Shown: one piece after another, positions 14,989 through 22,390 of the stretch | Numbering within the stretch: the stretch's first letter is position 1 | Layout: each line of letters opens with the position of its first letter | Assembly: GCA_016179845.1 (NCBI GenBank) | Contig: JACPCK010000041.1 | Coordinates: forward strand, 1 to 41,144 | Source: Chloroflexota bacterium | Lineage (GTDB): Bacteria > Chloroflexota > Dehalococcoidia > Lucifugimonadales > JACPCK01 | Direction of reading: 5' to 3' | DNA length: 41,144 nucleotides | Notes under the pieces: generated by a model | What the model was told of the DNA's origin: nothing | What the model saw: only the letters and a program-made list of their open reading frames with translations | Database searches by the model: none | Program-made: the position numbers and the translations under genes

Positions 14989-15231
14989 TCACCTGTGGGA
15001 AAGCCGATAGAGTTCCAGCACGCCTTGCACGAGCCTGGGCGGCCTCTCTCCGTTCTCTGCCGCCAGGTAGGCCAGCAGGCACTGGACTTCTAGCTTCTCG
15101 GCGGCACGGCGAACCGCCCGCATCTGGCGCACCACCTCACCGCAGTCGCGGCCCTCCTCCACCATCCGGACCACCGCTTCCAGGTGGCCTCGCAGGTAGT
15201 GGACGCGCCGGAGGAACTCCTCTCTTTCCAT
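14989..15231 (-). CDS. CsoR-family repressor with altered ligands
   Basis: An 80-aa all-helical protein of the CsoR/RcnR/FrmR (DUF156) family, which repress metal or aldehyde resistance genes and release DNA on ligand binding. Aligned by family spacing, C30 (GRDCGEVV) corresponds to the first CsoR Cys. The positions of the conserved His (+25) and second Cys (+29) are Y55 and E59, and a different Cys, C51, lies one helical turn earlier. The family pattern at the start (FLRRVHYLRGHLEAVVRMVEEG) is well kept. It is located directly before copA. The sensed ligand is therefore open: copper by a new site, or a thiol signal. Confidence 0.82.
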   Translation of the reverse strand: MEREEFLRRVHYLRGHLEAVVRMVEEGRDCGEVVRQMRAVRRAAEKLEVQCLLAYLAAENGERPPRLVQGVLELYRLSHR

Positions 15232-15240
15232 CTCTTTCCA
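15221..15240 (-). repeat. 10-bp tandem duplication at the csoR-like start codon
   Basis: On the - strand ATGGAAAGAG occurs twice in a row, giving two ATG codons in different frames. Only the second (at 15231) opens the CsoR-like frame. The AAGGAG box sits directly before the first ATG, so the true start has an unusually long spacer (about 11-12 bases). Copy number change here would shift spacing by one helix turn of mRNA sequence. Confidence 0.7.
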
Positions 15241-15266
15241 TCTCCTTCGTCCCTGAAGGATGCGCT

Positions 15267-15710
15267 CTACCCTTCATCAGCCTTACCGCGGCTCCTGCTC
15301 TTTGTTGGCCCGCGTTTCGCCCGCTGCGGCGTAACCACTAGCTTGCCCCGGTACATGCCCAACTGGCAGGTGAACAAGAAAGTGCCCGCGGCGCTGGGGA
15401 CAAACTCCAGCAGGGTCTCCCGGAAGGCGGGCAGGCGACGGTCTATGCCGAAGGCGGAGAAGACCACCCGCTCGGAGCAGGGGTTGTTCTCTTGGCGCAG
15501 GAACCGGATTCGTACCGGTATCCCCTGCCTCACCTCCAGGGTGTTCGGACGGTACTTCCCGTTGATGGTGACGCAGACCTCCTGATACCCGTCGGGGCTG
15601 AGGTAGGCCCGATTCCGGGCACGCCGAGTTCGCATTGCTGCCAGCAGTATTCCCGCCAGCATCGCAACGCCCGCCAGGACGGCGACCGTCATAATGGCCT
15701 CAGCAGTCAT
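15267..15710 (-). CDS. Membrane-anchored cupredoxin of the CopA-associated type
   Basis: A 147-aa protein: one N-terminal membrane helix (about 7-26), then a cupredoxin domain. Features are QEVCVTINGKYRPNTLEVRQG, the loop ENNPCSERVVF (C78), FGIDRRLPAF and the end strand FLFTCQLGMYRGKLVV (C115, M119). This arrangement is common in small cupredoxins encoded beside, or fused to, copper ATPases. It binds copper outside the membrane and may hand it to or accept it from CopA. It is the first gene of the copA operon, 36 bases before the csoR-like gene, and lies behind a clear operator/promoter. Confidence 0.85.
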   Translation of the reverse strand: MTAEAIMTVAVLAGVAMLAGILLAAMRTRRARNRAYLSPDGYQEVCVTINGKYRPNTLEVRQGIPVRIRFLRQENNPCSERVVFSAFGIDRRLPAFRETLLEFVPSAAGTFLFTCQLGMYRGKLVVTPQRAKRGPTKSRSRGKADEG

Positions 15711-15759
15711 CTCCCACCTGCACTACCCACTCCCGCGGCCCTACCCATCTTGGCCCCTC

Positions 15760-15799
15760 TTATTAGAGGCTACAGCCCGATCCTTAGATGAACCTTAAA
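15760..15799 (-). promoter_or_regulatory. Promoter with OmpR-type direct-repeat operator
   Basis: On the - strand two half-sites TTTAAG and TCTAAG are separated by 5 bases (15799-15783). After exactly 17 bases comes TAATAA (15765-15760), a good -10 box, with no proper -35. Direct repeats of this form, spaced one helical turn and covering the -35 position, are the binding pattern of OmpR/PhoB-family activators such as PmrA/QseB. The two-component system encoded 2.3-3 kb upstream is the obvious candidate regulator. About 50 bases separate the -10 box from the cupredoxin start. Confidence 0.55.
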
Positions 15800-15854
15800 C
15801 GGGCATGAGGGGAAGATGAGAAACTGGGGCCAGTGGGTTGCTCGACAGGGGAAA

Positions 15855-16505
15855 CTAGCGCGGTGGCTTGGCCGTGATAAGCGTGACAAGGCCCATCGGC
15901 GCCAGGCTCTCCAGGCTGAGAAGGATGAGGCCAGCGCGTCGGGCGTTCGCCACCGTGCGCCGGTTGATGTTGGCGCCGGTCATCCGGACTGCTACGGGAT
16001 TCAGAAGGTCCATCAGCAGGCCGATGAGCGGCCGCTCGATCCGAACGTGCTCCAGGAGAAGGAGCGTTCCCACAGGTTTGCACACGCGCCCCATTTCCCG
16101 CAAGGCACCGATCGGATCGGATACAGAGCAAAGGACGAAGGTGGTCGCCACGTAATCAAAGCTGTGGTCGGGGAAAGCCAGGGACTCGGCCGCCATCTGC
16201 ATGAGCTCAACGGACGATGCGCCCTCTCGGGTGCGGCGCACAGCCCTCCGCAGCATTCGGGAGCTCAGGTCCACCGCCACCACATCGGCACCTGCCGGGT
16301 AGTAAGGGATGTTCTTGCCCGTGCCTACCCCGACTTCCAGGATGTGCCCGCCTGTGACCCTGTCCCAGAGGAGCCTCCGCCAGTGAGCGAATGTCCACTC
16401 CGGCAAGCTTTCTACGAGATCGTAGACCAATGCCTGCCTGTCGTATCGACGCCGGGTGGTTGTCAGGGAACGGGCGAGACGAGACGGTTGATTCTCAACG
16501 TTCAT
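15855..16505 (-). CDS. Class I SAM-dependent methyltransferase
   Basis: A 216-aa methyltransferase of the UbiE/Methyltransf_11 type. The SAM-binding motif I is ILEVGVGTGKNIPYYP (about 55-70), followed by ADVVAVDLSS with the acidic ribose-binding residue, and motif III/IV FDYVATTFVLCSV. The substrate is unknown; lipid, quinone and small-molecule acceptors are all possible. Its ATG lies inside the end of the YHS gene (11-base overlap), making it the last gene of the response regulator-kinase-YHS operon. Confidence 0.85.
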   Translation of the reverse strand: MNVENQPSRLARSLTTTRRRYDRQALVYDLVESLPEWTFAHWRRLLWDRVTGGHILEVGVGTGKNIPYYPAGADVVAVDLSSRMLRRAVRRTREGASSVELMQMAAESLAFPDHSFDYVATTFVLCSVSDPIGALREMGRVCKPVGTLLLLEHVRIERPLIGLLMDLLNPVAVRMTGANINRRTVANARRAGLILLSLESLAPMGLVTLITAKPPR

Positions 16506-16701
16506 TCGTGCGCGCTCTCTTCGCCTCTGGCCCCTGAAGGTACGTCTCCGGGTTCTCGCTAAATCGCTCCTGGCACCGCTGGGAGCAGAGGAAGTAGCGT
16601 GTTCCCCGATAGGTAGCGAAGAACGTGACCGCCCACTGGTCCACCGGCATGCCGCATACCACGTCGCGCACCCAGGCGTGGGCGGCCAGAGGATAGCTCA
16701 A
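16495..16701 (-). CDS. YHS-domain protein coupled to the sensor kinase
   Basis: A 68-aa protein consisting of one YHS domain: DVVCGMPVDQWAVTF and GTRYFLCSQRCQERFSENPETYL. It begins with TTG at 16701, which overlaps the kinase stop (TTGA). No other in-frame start precedes the domain. Placed directly after the kinase gene, it could deliver or sense metal for the two-component system; this is inference. It is distinct from the YHS protein in the copA operon. Confidence 0.82.
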   Translation of the reverse strand: MSYPLAAHAWVRDVVCGMPVDQWAVTFFATYRGTRYFLCSQRCQERFSENPETYLQGPEAKRARTNER

Positions 16702-18071
16702 GGAGAGGCAGGCAGGCGGACTGAGAACCGGCTGCCCTTGCCGGGTACGGAGCCCACCAGGATTTCGCCCCCGTGCTGTTCAACGATCCACTTGGCGATA
16801 GAGAGGCCCAGCCCCGTGCCCCCGCTGTCCCGGGAGCGAGCCCTGTCGGCACGCCAGAAACGGTCGAAGATACGAGGCAGGTCCTCCGGCTCAATGCCGA
16901 TGCCGGTGTCCTCCACATAGGCGGTCACCCACGGAGGCTCTCTCTTCAGCCCCAGGGTTACGACTCCTCCCTCCGGGGTGTAGCGGAGGGCGTTGTCCAC
17001 GAGGATGAGAAGAAGCTGCTTCAGGCGGTCCTCGTCCCCCTGGACCACTGCGGGCTCCAGGTCTGCTAGCCGCACGCCGACACCCTTTGACATGGAGAGA
17101 GCCTGCCGGTGTGCCTCTACCAGCAGTGCATCCAACTCCACTAGTCCGCTCTGCATCTGCGCCTGCCCGGCGTCGGCGCGGGCCAGGGTCAGGAGGTCGT
17201 TGACCAACCTGCCCAGGCGCTCCACCTCGCGTCGGACATGTTGCAGCGTCTGCTGATGGTCCTCCTCAGGCATATCCTTGACCCGGTCCAGGAGGTCCAG
17301 GTTCCCCCGGATGGCCGTCAGGGGGGCCCGGAGCTCGTGGGAGGCATCAGAGGTGAAACGCTGCTGTGCCGAGTAGGCCTCCTCCAGGCTGGCCAGCATC
17401 TCGTTGAATGTCTGGGCAAGCTGCCCCAGCTCGTCCTTCTGGCTACTTACGCTCAAGCGGCGACTGAATCCCCGGGAGAGGGCGATAGCCCTGGCTGTCT
17501 CCGTCATCTCCGACACCGGGCTGAGGGCCCTTCCCGCCAGCGCTGCACTCAGCAGACCCACCAGCACAATAGCACCGAGCCCTCCGCCCAGCAGCACCCA
17601 CCGGAGCCTGTCCAGGACCATGTCCCGCTGGCGAAAGGAGACGGCAACTTCTATCCACGCTACCGTCTGCCCCTTCGCAGTGACCGGGGCTGCGGAGGCC
17701 CTCATGCGCGTACCGTCCACCGTTACGTCGAAAGTGCCCTGCTTCCCCAGGTCAGTAAGCGGTGGAAGTATCCTTATTTCCAGGTTGGAGGAGCGGGCCA
17801 GGATGGAGCCGTCGCGAGAAAGCACCTGGACGTAGACCTCCGGGGCTTCGAAGGCGTCCAGAGAGGGAGTAACGGGAGACTCGGCGGCTTCGCCGTTCGG
17901 GTTAGCGGCCCGGACGGCGGCCACCAGGTGCTCCATGCGGTCGGCGATAGCATCATCCACCATGGAGACCAGGTGGCGCTCCATAATGCCATAGAGCCCT
18001 AGGCTGAAAAGGAGCAGGGCCAGCGCAAAGATGGCGCTATACCACAGGGAGAGCCGGATGCGAATCGGCAT
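16698..18071 (-). CDS. Sensor histidine kinase (CusS-like architecture)
   Basis: A 457-aa membrane kinase. Helix 1 (about 8-28), an extracytoplasmic sensor of about 120 residues, helix 2 (about 160-182), HAMP linker, HisKA box DASHELRAPLTAIRGN with phospho-acceptor H245, then the HATPase domain with N box (LILVDNALRYTP), G1 (VEDTGIGIEPEDL) and G2 (GGTGLGLSIAKWIVEQHGG). This is the usual organisation of metal-sensing kinases beside OmpR regulators. No clear metal ligands are seen in the sensor part. It follows the response regulator by 6 bases. Confidence 0.92.
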   Translation of the reverse strand: MPIRIRLSLWYSAIFALALLLFSLGLYGIMERHLVSMVDDAIADRMEHLVAAVRAANPNGEAAESPVTPSLDAFEAPEVYVQVLSRDGSILARSSNLEIRILPPLTDLGKQGTFDVTVDGTRMRASAAPVTAKGQTVAWIEVAVSFRQRDMVLDRLRWVLLGGGLGAIVLVGLLSAALAGRALSPVSEMTETARAIALSRGFSRRLSVSSQKDELGQLAQTFNEMLASLEEAYSAQQRFTSDASHELRAPLTAIRGNLDLLDRVKDMPEEDHQQTLQHVRREVERLGRLVNDLLTLARADAGQAQMQSGLVELDALLVEAHRQALSMSKGVGVRLADLEPAVVQGDEDRLKQLLLILVDNALRYTPEGGVVTLGLKREPPWVTAYVEDTGIGIEPEDLPRIFDRFWRADRARSRDSGGTGLGLSIAKWIVEQHGGEILVGSVPGKGSRFSVRLPASP

Positions 18072-18077
18072 AGCAGA

Positions 18078-18752
18078 CTACTCCCGCAGGAGGTACCCCG
18101 AGCCCCGCATGGTGCGGATCAGCCGTGATTCGCCATCGGCTTCCAGCTTGGCGCGGAGGTAGCGAACATATACCTCAACCACGTTCGACTCACCTCCAAA
18201 GTCGTATCCCCAGACCCGCTCCATGATCTGGTCTCTGGTCAATACCTGGCCCGGGTGGCGCATGAACAGCTCCAGGAGCTTGAACTCGGTGGTGGAAAGC
18301 TGGATGTCCCGGTCACCCCGCCGGGCCCCTCGGGCGCCCACGTCTAGGATCAGGTCCGCATATCTTAAGATCTCCTGCGCGGTCACCTGGTGGCGCCGCA
18401 GGAGGGCACGGACCCGGGCGACCAGCTCCTCAAAGGCAAAGGGCTTGACCAGGTAGTCGTCGGCACCGGTCTCTAGCCCTTGGACTCTGTCCGACACAGC
18501 GTCTCTGGCGGTCAGCATCAGTACCGGGACGCTGCTGCCGGCCTTGAGTCTTCGGCAGACCTCCAGGCCGTCCATCCCGGGCATCATGATGTCCAGCACC
18601 ACCAGGTCGGGGAGGCGTTCCCGGGCGATATCCAGGCCCTCCTTTCCGGCGCTGGCAAAGTCAACAACGTAGCCCTCGTAGGCCAGGCCCCGGCGCAGGA
18701 AATCGATCACCGCCGGATCATCGTCAATGACCAGAACGCGCTGCCTTGCCAT
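18078..18752 (-). CDS. OmpR-family response regulator
   Basis: A 224-aa response regulator. The receiver domain has the acidic pair DDD at 10-12, phospho-acceptor D54 ([12 protein letters not shown]) and the conserved Lys in DDYLVKPF. The C-terminal winged helix has [22 protein letters not shown] and [13 protein letters not shown], the recognition helix typical of OmpR/PhoB. ATG follows GGGAGG. A perfect TACAAT box lies about 30 bases upstream of the start (18782-18787), with no good -35. It is the probable regulator of the copper operon through the direct-repeat site at 15783-15799. Confidence 0.93.
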   Translation of the reverse strand: MARQRVLVIDDDPAVIDFLRRGLAYEGYVVDFASAGKEGLDIARERLPDLVVLDIMMPGMDGLEVCRRLKAGSSVPVLMLTARDAVSDRVQGLETGADDYLVKPFAFEELVARVRALLRRHQVTAQEILRYADLILDVGARGARRGDRDIQLSTTEFKLLELFMRHPGQVLTRDQIMERVWGYDFGGESNVVEVYVRYLRAKLEADGESRLIRTMRGSGYLLRE

Positions 18753-19039
18753 CGCCCTCCCTGTTCATCGTCCCTTTCACAATTGTACCATCGGCACATA
18801 TTGCCAGTAGCCCCGGTCACGGAAGAAAACTCGGGCCAGGCAAAGCATGGCGCAGCCGCTTCAAGATGGGCAAGGCCGCCAGGCTGCCCTTGCCTCAACC
18901 TGCTTGGCTTAATGGCGGTACACCAGTCTGTGGGGCCAGGATGTGCCTGGTGATCCCTAACCAAGAGAGCCTCCAGAGCGTTTTAGTAAGTGTGTCCTGT
19001 TACTGTCCGCAGCATCTGGTCTGAGAAGGCAGGTAAGCA

Positions 19040-20101
19040 ATGAGCACAGGTAGTGGAGTTTTGCGGGACTTGGTGGGCGGGCCGTTCCGCCGCAGAATGC
19101 CCTATATTGTGATCGGTGTGCTCTTGCTGACCGCCGTCGCGGTAATCGCGTGGGTCGTATGGTCAGACCTGACCCGCAGAGGGGGGGAGGGCGAGGGGAA
19201 GGGGGAGAGGGAGGCCAGCGTCGCGCCAAGCCTTACGCTGGAAGGACTGGGGCAGGGGGCCTGGCGTGTTGGTGGACTCGTATCGGGTCAAGGAGGCACA
19301 GCCTATACGGCCAAGATAGTGGACGGGCAGAGCAGGGGGGTCTTTGACCTGAAGGTGGATGGAGCTACAGGTGAGCCGATCCCCAGGGGCGAAGCGGAGG
19401 GTATCGGAGCAAATCCACCTGTGTCGGGAACCACGCCCGTGGATGAAGAGACCCTTCGGGCGCGGGTTTCGGAGGTCCTGACCAGGTTGGCCGTGGGCCA
19501 GGTCAAAACCAGGGAGGAAGGAACTTCTCTTGAGGTTGCCTTGACCTATCGGTCGAAGCAAGTAGCTACACTTACCGTTGACGCCCGCACCTCGACTGTT
19601 ATATCGAAGGGCGAGAGGCCGCCCTCGGAAGGGAAGGGCCAGGAGAGGCCCGAAGGCAAGAAGGCCCGACTGGTGCCGGGGAACCTTGTGCAGCCCCTGG
19701 GATGGCTGGCTGCCATGATAGCTATTGTGAGCACGCTGCATTACTCCTGGCGGCGTGCCCAGACCACGGTCATTCGGGAGTCTCAGGGAGATGCCAAAGC
19801 CGTCGCCATAAGGCGTCTCCGGTCGCTTCTCTGGGGGCACGAGGTGTTTGGGTTCCTGGCCCTGGGCCTGGCGGTCCTGCACCTGGTCAACTTCTGGGAC
19901 AGGCTACAGGTGTCCACGAGCTGGCTCCTGTTCTTCATGATGGTGACCGTAGTCCTCAGTGGCGTGTTCCGACAGGTAACGGGGCGCTACCAGCTTGTCA
20001 GGATGTACTGGCGGAGCTTCCACATTCCATACACTGTCCTATTCTTTGCTGTGCTCATCGTTCATGTGCTCATGAAAATAGGCGAGCTGGGCGGCGACTA
20101 G
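19040..20101 (+). CDS. PepSY-like domain fused to a two-heme membrane domain
   Basis: A 353-aa protein. It has a membrane helix at about 20-42, an outward region of roughly 170 residues with two alpha/beta repeats resembling PepSY (for example ARVSEVLTRLAVG... and VATLTVDARTSTVISKG), and a C-terminal domain of about four helices. This last part contains two His pairs, H267/H281 and H328/H342, each 14 residues apart in a helix. Such a HX13H pattern in two helices is the bis-heme coordination of ferric-reductase and b561-like domains. Electron transfer across the membrane, perhaps reducing metal outside, is likely. It is divergent from the two-component operon and therefore possibly co-regulated. 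Confidence 0.75.
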   Translation: MSTGSGVLRDLVGGPFRRRMPYIVIGVLLLTAVAVIAWVVWSDLTRRGGEGEGKGEREASVAPSLTLEGLGQGAWRVGGLVSGQGGTAYTAKIVDGQSRGVFDLKVDGATGEPIPRGEAEGIGANPPVSGTTPVDEETLRARVSEVLTRLAVGQVKTREEGTSLEVALTYRSKQVATLTVDARTSTVISKGERPPSEGKGQERPEGKKARLVPGNLVQPLGWLAAMIAIVSTLHYSWRRAQTTVIRESQGDAKAVAIRRLRSLLWGHEVFGFLALGLAVLHLVNFWDRLQVSTSWLLFFMMVTVVLSGVFRQVTGRYQLVRMYWRSFHIPYTVLFFAVLIVHVLMKIGELGGD

Positions 20102-20168
20102 AATTTATCCCGAAATCCCTTACCCCCTTGGTCCCCCTCTCCTTTCCCAAGGAGGAATGGGATGAAGA

Positions 20169-20221
20169 GGTATCTGGGGGGCACCCCCAGATACCTACCA
20201 GAGGGGTTAAGCCCCCTCTGG
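20169..20221. repeat. GC-rich palindromic repeat, copy 1
   Basis: A 12-bp perfect hairpin (arms 20169-20180 and 20184-20195, loop GCA) is followed at once by a 9-bp hairpin (20198-20206 and 20213-20221). It lies between two convergent genes, where it may also end transcription. Core sequences are shared with the elements at 21013-21095 and 22270-22390. Confidence 0.75.
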
Positions 20222-20275
20222 CCTCCCCTGGAATTGAGTTTCGAACAGCCTCTAGCGGGTCCTTCTGGGGTGGCG

Positions 20276-20848
20276 CTATATACCGCGGGCCTTGGTGGCC
20301 CAGAGGCTGGCGGGGTACCACTGGAGGAGCATGCGCCAGGCCTCCTCCTGCTCCTCGGAGGAGCCGGTGGAGAGGTAGATGCACACGCCGAGCATGTACT
20401 GGGCCTCAGGGGCGAAGGGGCTGCGGGGGTAGCGAGTCACCATCTCGTTGAAGACGAGGGCGGCCTGGTTGTGGCGCTTGCGCCGGTAGAAGTAGTAGCC
20501 GCGAGCCAGGATGAGCATGGTGGCGAACTCCGGGGCAGGCATCCATCCCTCATTGCGGTAGACGAGGGTCCCGTCCTGGGCGATGACGCAGACGGACGGG
20601 GTCCAGAAGGCCTGGTACCTCTGGAGGAGGTCGGGCTGCTGGCGGATGTTTACCATGAGGGGGACGAAGTGCTCGCCGACGATGGCGGCGACGGTGGGGT
20701 CTGGGTACGTCACGGCACCCATCTTGGCGCAGCCGGCTCAGGTGTCCCGCATGAAGTAGGCCAGGACCGGTCTGTCCTCCTGATAGGCCCGCTCTAGGGC
20801 CTTATCGAAGGACTCCTCCCAGGCGATGGGGCCGTGGGCTTCGGTCAT
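20276..20848 (-). CDS. Probable selenocysteine thioredoxin-fold protein (UxxC) with TPR-like end
   Basis: A 190-aa reading frame from ATG 20848 to the stop at 20276 with one in-frame TGA at 20738-20740 (codon 37). The protein reads ...RPVLAYFMRDT-U-AGCAKMGAVTYPDP..., so TGA falls exactly on the first residue of the CxxC redox motif, with C40 as its partner. The following thioredoxin features are intact: VGEHFVPLMVNI, FWTPSVCVIAQDGTLVYR with the cis-Pro TP. A C-terminal TPR-like helical part follows (NQAALVFNEMVTRYPRSPFAPEAQYML). A hairpin with the geometry of a bacterial SECIS lies just behind the TGA. If Sec is not inserted, the gene is a pseudogene by a Cys-to-stop change. Annotation from the internal ATG at 20722 would lose the active site. 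Confidence 0.78.
20702..20721 (-). promoter_or_regulatory. SECIS-like hairpin
   Basis: On the mRNA, bases 17-36 after the UGA form a stem of seven pairs (UGGGUGC with GUACCCA, one G-U) and a six-base loop CGUGAC. The loop starts 23 bases after the UGA and has G as second base. Both agree with the published bacterial SECIS model (apical loop about 16-37 bases after UGA, G among its first two bases). Confidence 0.65.
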
Positions 20849-21235
20849 AGGCCATGCCTACAGTAAGATAAGTGCAAGGGATGCATTATGCACGGCATTG
20901 CGAGAGCATCTTACCATGTATTCTAGTGTGGAGTCTCCTTAGTTCTTTACAAAAGTAGACGCTGCCTCCCGAGAAATCACGTCCTCTCTGAAGACAGATA
21001 CCTCACCCCCTGGCCCCCTCTCCAGCAGGAGAGGGGGCAAAGAGAAACCTGGGGGACACCCCCAGGCCCCTGGCAGGGGCTCCGCCCCTGCACCCGGATT
21101 GGCTACGACTTATTCAACGTTTTTCCAAGACGGGATACTAGAAGCACATGTTATCAAAGGTGTCTCCTGGCGCCTTACAGCGATCGCCGAAGACCTCTCG
21201 GGCTTCCATTCTGCGGGAAACTAACCGGATGATGA
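20849..21235. other. Intergenic with palindromic repeat copy 2
   Basis: No gene. The half next to 20849 should contain the promoter of the thioredoxin-fold gene; CATAAT at about 20890 is a possible -10. The second half holds the GC-rich repeat at 21013-21095. A short open frame at 21148 on the + strand is antisense to the neighbouring gene and not convincing. Confidence 0.5.
21013..21095. repeat. GC-rich palindromic repeat, copy 2
   Basis: Three hairpins in a row: 11-bp arms at 21013-21023/21028-21038, 8-bp arms at 21048-21055/21059-21066 (loop ACA) and 7-bp arms at 21074-21080/21084-21090 (loop TCC). The last, with its flank, matches 22360-22379 in 17 of 20 bases. It lies downstream of the gene at 21236. 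Confidence 0.75.
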
Positions 21236-22015
21236 TTACCCTCCGCCGCCTTCAACCTCGTCTTGCCGTCTGTAGCCGGGTTTTTCGAGAGGATGGTTCC
21301 GGCCAGACCCGAAGAATGGCACCAGCGGGAGGTAGATTAGCAAGAAGAAAGGCCCCAGGAGATTATATTGATGGACGTGTACAAGCTCGTGCTCCAGCAC
21401 TGCATCTTCCCGGCACGCGCTCGGGTCCCAGAAGATCACGGCATAGCCCAGTGTGGTAGCTCGGGGACCACGCCCTCCCCTGTGGATAAGGCCGCTAATG
21501 CCCCTGCCACAACAGAACTTCCAATACAGTCGCTTCGTATCAAAGCTGGGGACGCACCACGTCAGCAGCAATCCTATGAGGAAGCCCAGCAGCGTGTTGG
21601 GAAGGGTCCACAGGTTTGACAAGACGTACAAGAGCACATGTACGACTATGCAAAGGATGTAACTTACCCATTCGAGCACAGTTACAACCACCCAAACGAC
21701 CACTTTCACCAGGACGGTGACCAGGCGACAGACGACGTAAGTGACCCACTTGCCTACTGTTACAATGACCCATCGAGTCACCTTGACTAGCGTGGTGGTC
21801 AGCCAGCAGAACCACCGAAGGGGGTGCCACCAGGGCCGTTGGCTGCACCTGCGTTCAGTCCTCTCGACCCATTCATCTATGGGCCTCTCTACCCTCTCCT
21901 CCACCCACCGTCGATACTCCTCGCACCTCCGCTCCTGCCGTTCGATCCACCGGACAACAGGTCTCCTAATGTTGCGCTCCACCCATTGCTTGAACCACGC
22001 GCACACCACGAACAT
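21236..22015 (-). CDS. Membrane protein with 26-residue repeats and HELVH motif
   Basis: A 259-aa protein in three parts. Residues 1-62 are charged and repeat every 26 residues: C5, C31 and C57 are each followed six residues later by W11, W37 and W63, with WVER/WVEE following the first two. Residues 70-130 are Val/Trp-rich membrane helices repeating with the same period (76-101 and 102-127; C70, C96, C122). The C-terminal part has a hydrophobic helix (about 136-155) and AVLEHELVHVHQYNLLGPFF with a zincin-type HELVH (H209, E210, H213). The C-terminal part resembles small membrane proteins with a HExxH motif. GAGGAGG precedes the ATG. Protease activity is possible but unproven. Confidence 0.72.
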   Translation of the reverse strand: MFVVCAWFKQWVERNIRRPVVRWIERQERRCEEYRRWVEERVERPIDEWVERTERRCSQRPWWHPLRWFCWLTTTLVKVTRWVIVTVGKWVTYVVCRLVTVLVKVVVWVVVTVLEWVSYILCIVVHVLLYVLSNLWTLPNTLLGFLIGLLLTWCVPSFDTKRLYWKFCCGRGISGLIHRGGRGPRATTLGYAVIFWDPSACREDAVLEHELVHVHQYNLLGPFFLLIYLPLVPFFGSGRNHPLEKPGYRRQDEVEGGGG

Positions 22016-22269
22016 TTACGGCCTCCTCAGTCCTTCCCTTCCTTCATTTGATCTGGGATTCCCCATGTGGGCTGACTCCAAGCGTGGCGTGGAGCCAAAT
22101 TGGATGGAGACAGTATACTCCTGGCTTTTGGATGCCTGTCAATCCTTCGGCTTCCCGACATGAGGCACGGTATCAGCCAGAAACCACCCTCCTGAGCTCA
22201 CTTTATCGTCATCCGGTCCGTGGACGAGACTCCTGAGCCTCCCTCGGAGGCAATACTACTCCCAGCGCC

Positions 22270-22390
22270 TCCCCCTCCTCACTAATGAGGCAAGGCCCTC
22301 GCCGAGGGTGAGGGGGTAGAAATATAATCTGTCCCGACAAGTCGGGAAGACCCCCGGTAGGGGCAGAGCCCCTGCACCCCGTGGGGGTTT
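22270..22390. repeat. GC-rich palindromic repeat, copy 3
   Basis: The 449-base gap 22016-22464 holds no gene. It contains hairpins at 22277-22290, 22296-22308, 22332-22347 (TCCCGAC/GTCGGGA) and 22360-22372 (GGGGC/GCCCC). The last, with its flank, matches copy 2. It lies downstream of the protease gene at 22465. Confidence 0.7.

Noticed and set aside
15855-16505. Arsenite methyltransferase (ArsM)
   Set aside because: The conserved Cys residues of ArsM are not present; only general SAM-binding motifs are seen.
20276-20722. A 148-aa protein starting at the internal ATG behind the TGA
   Set aside because: It would begin in the middle of the thioredoxin fold and lose the redox motif; the frame upstream of the TGA is clearly homologous protein.
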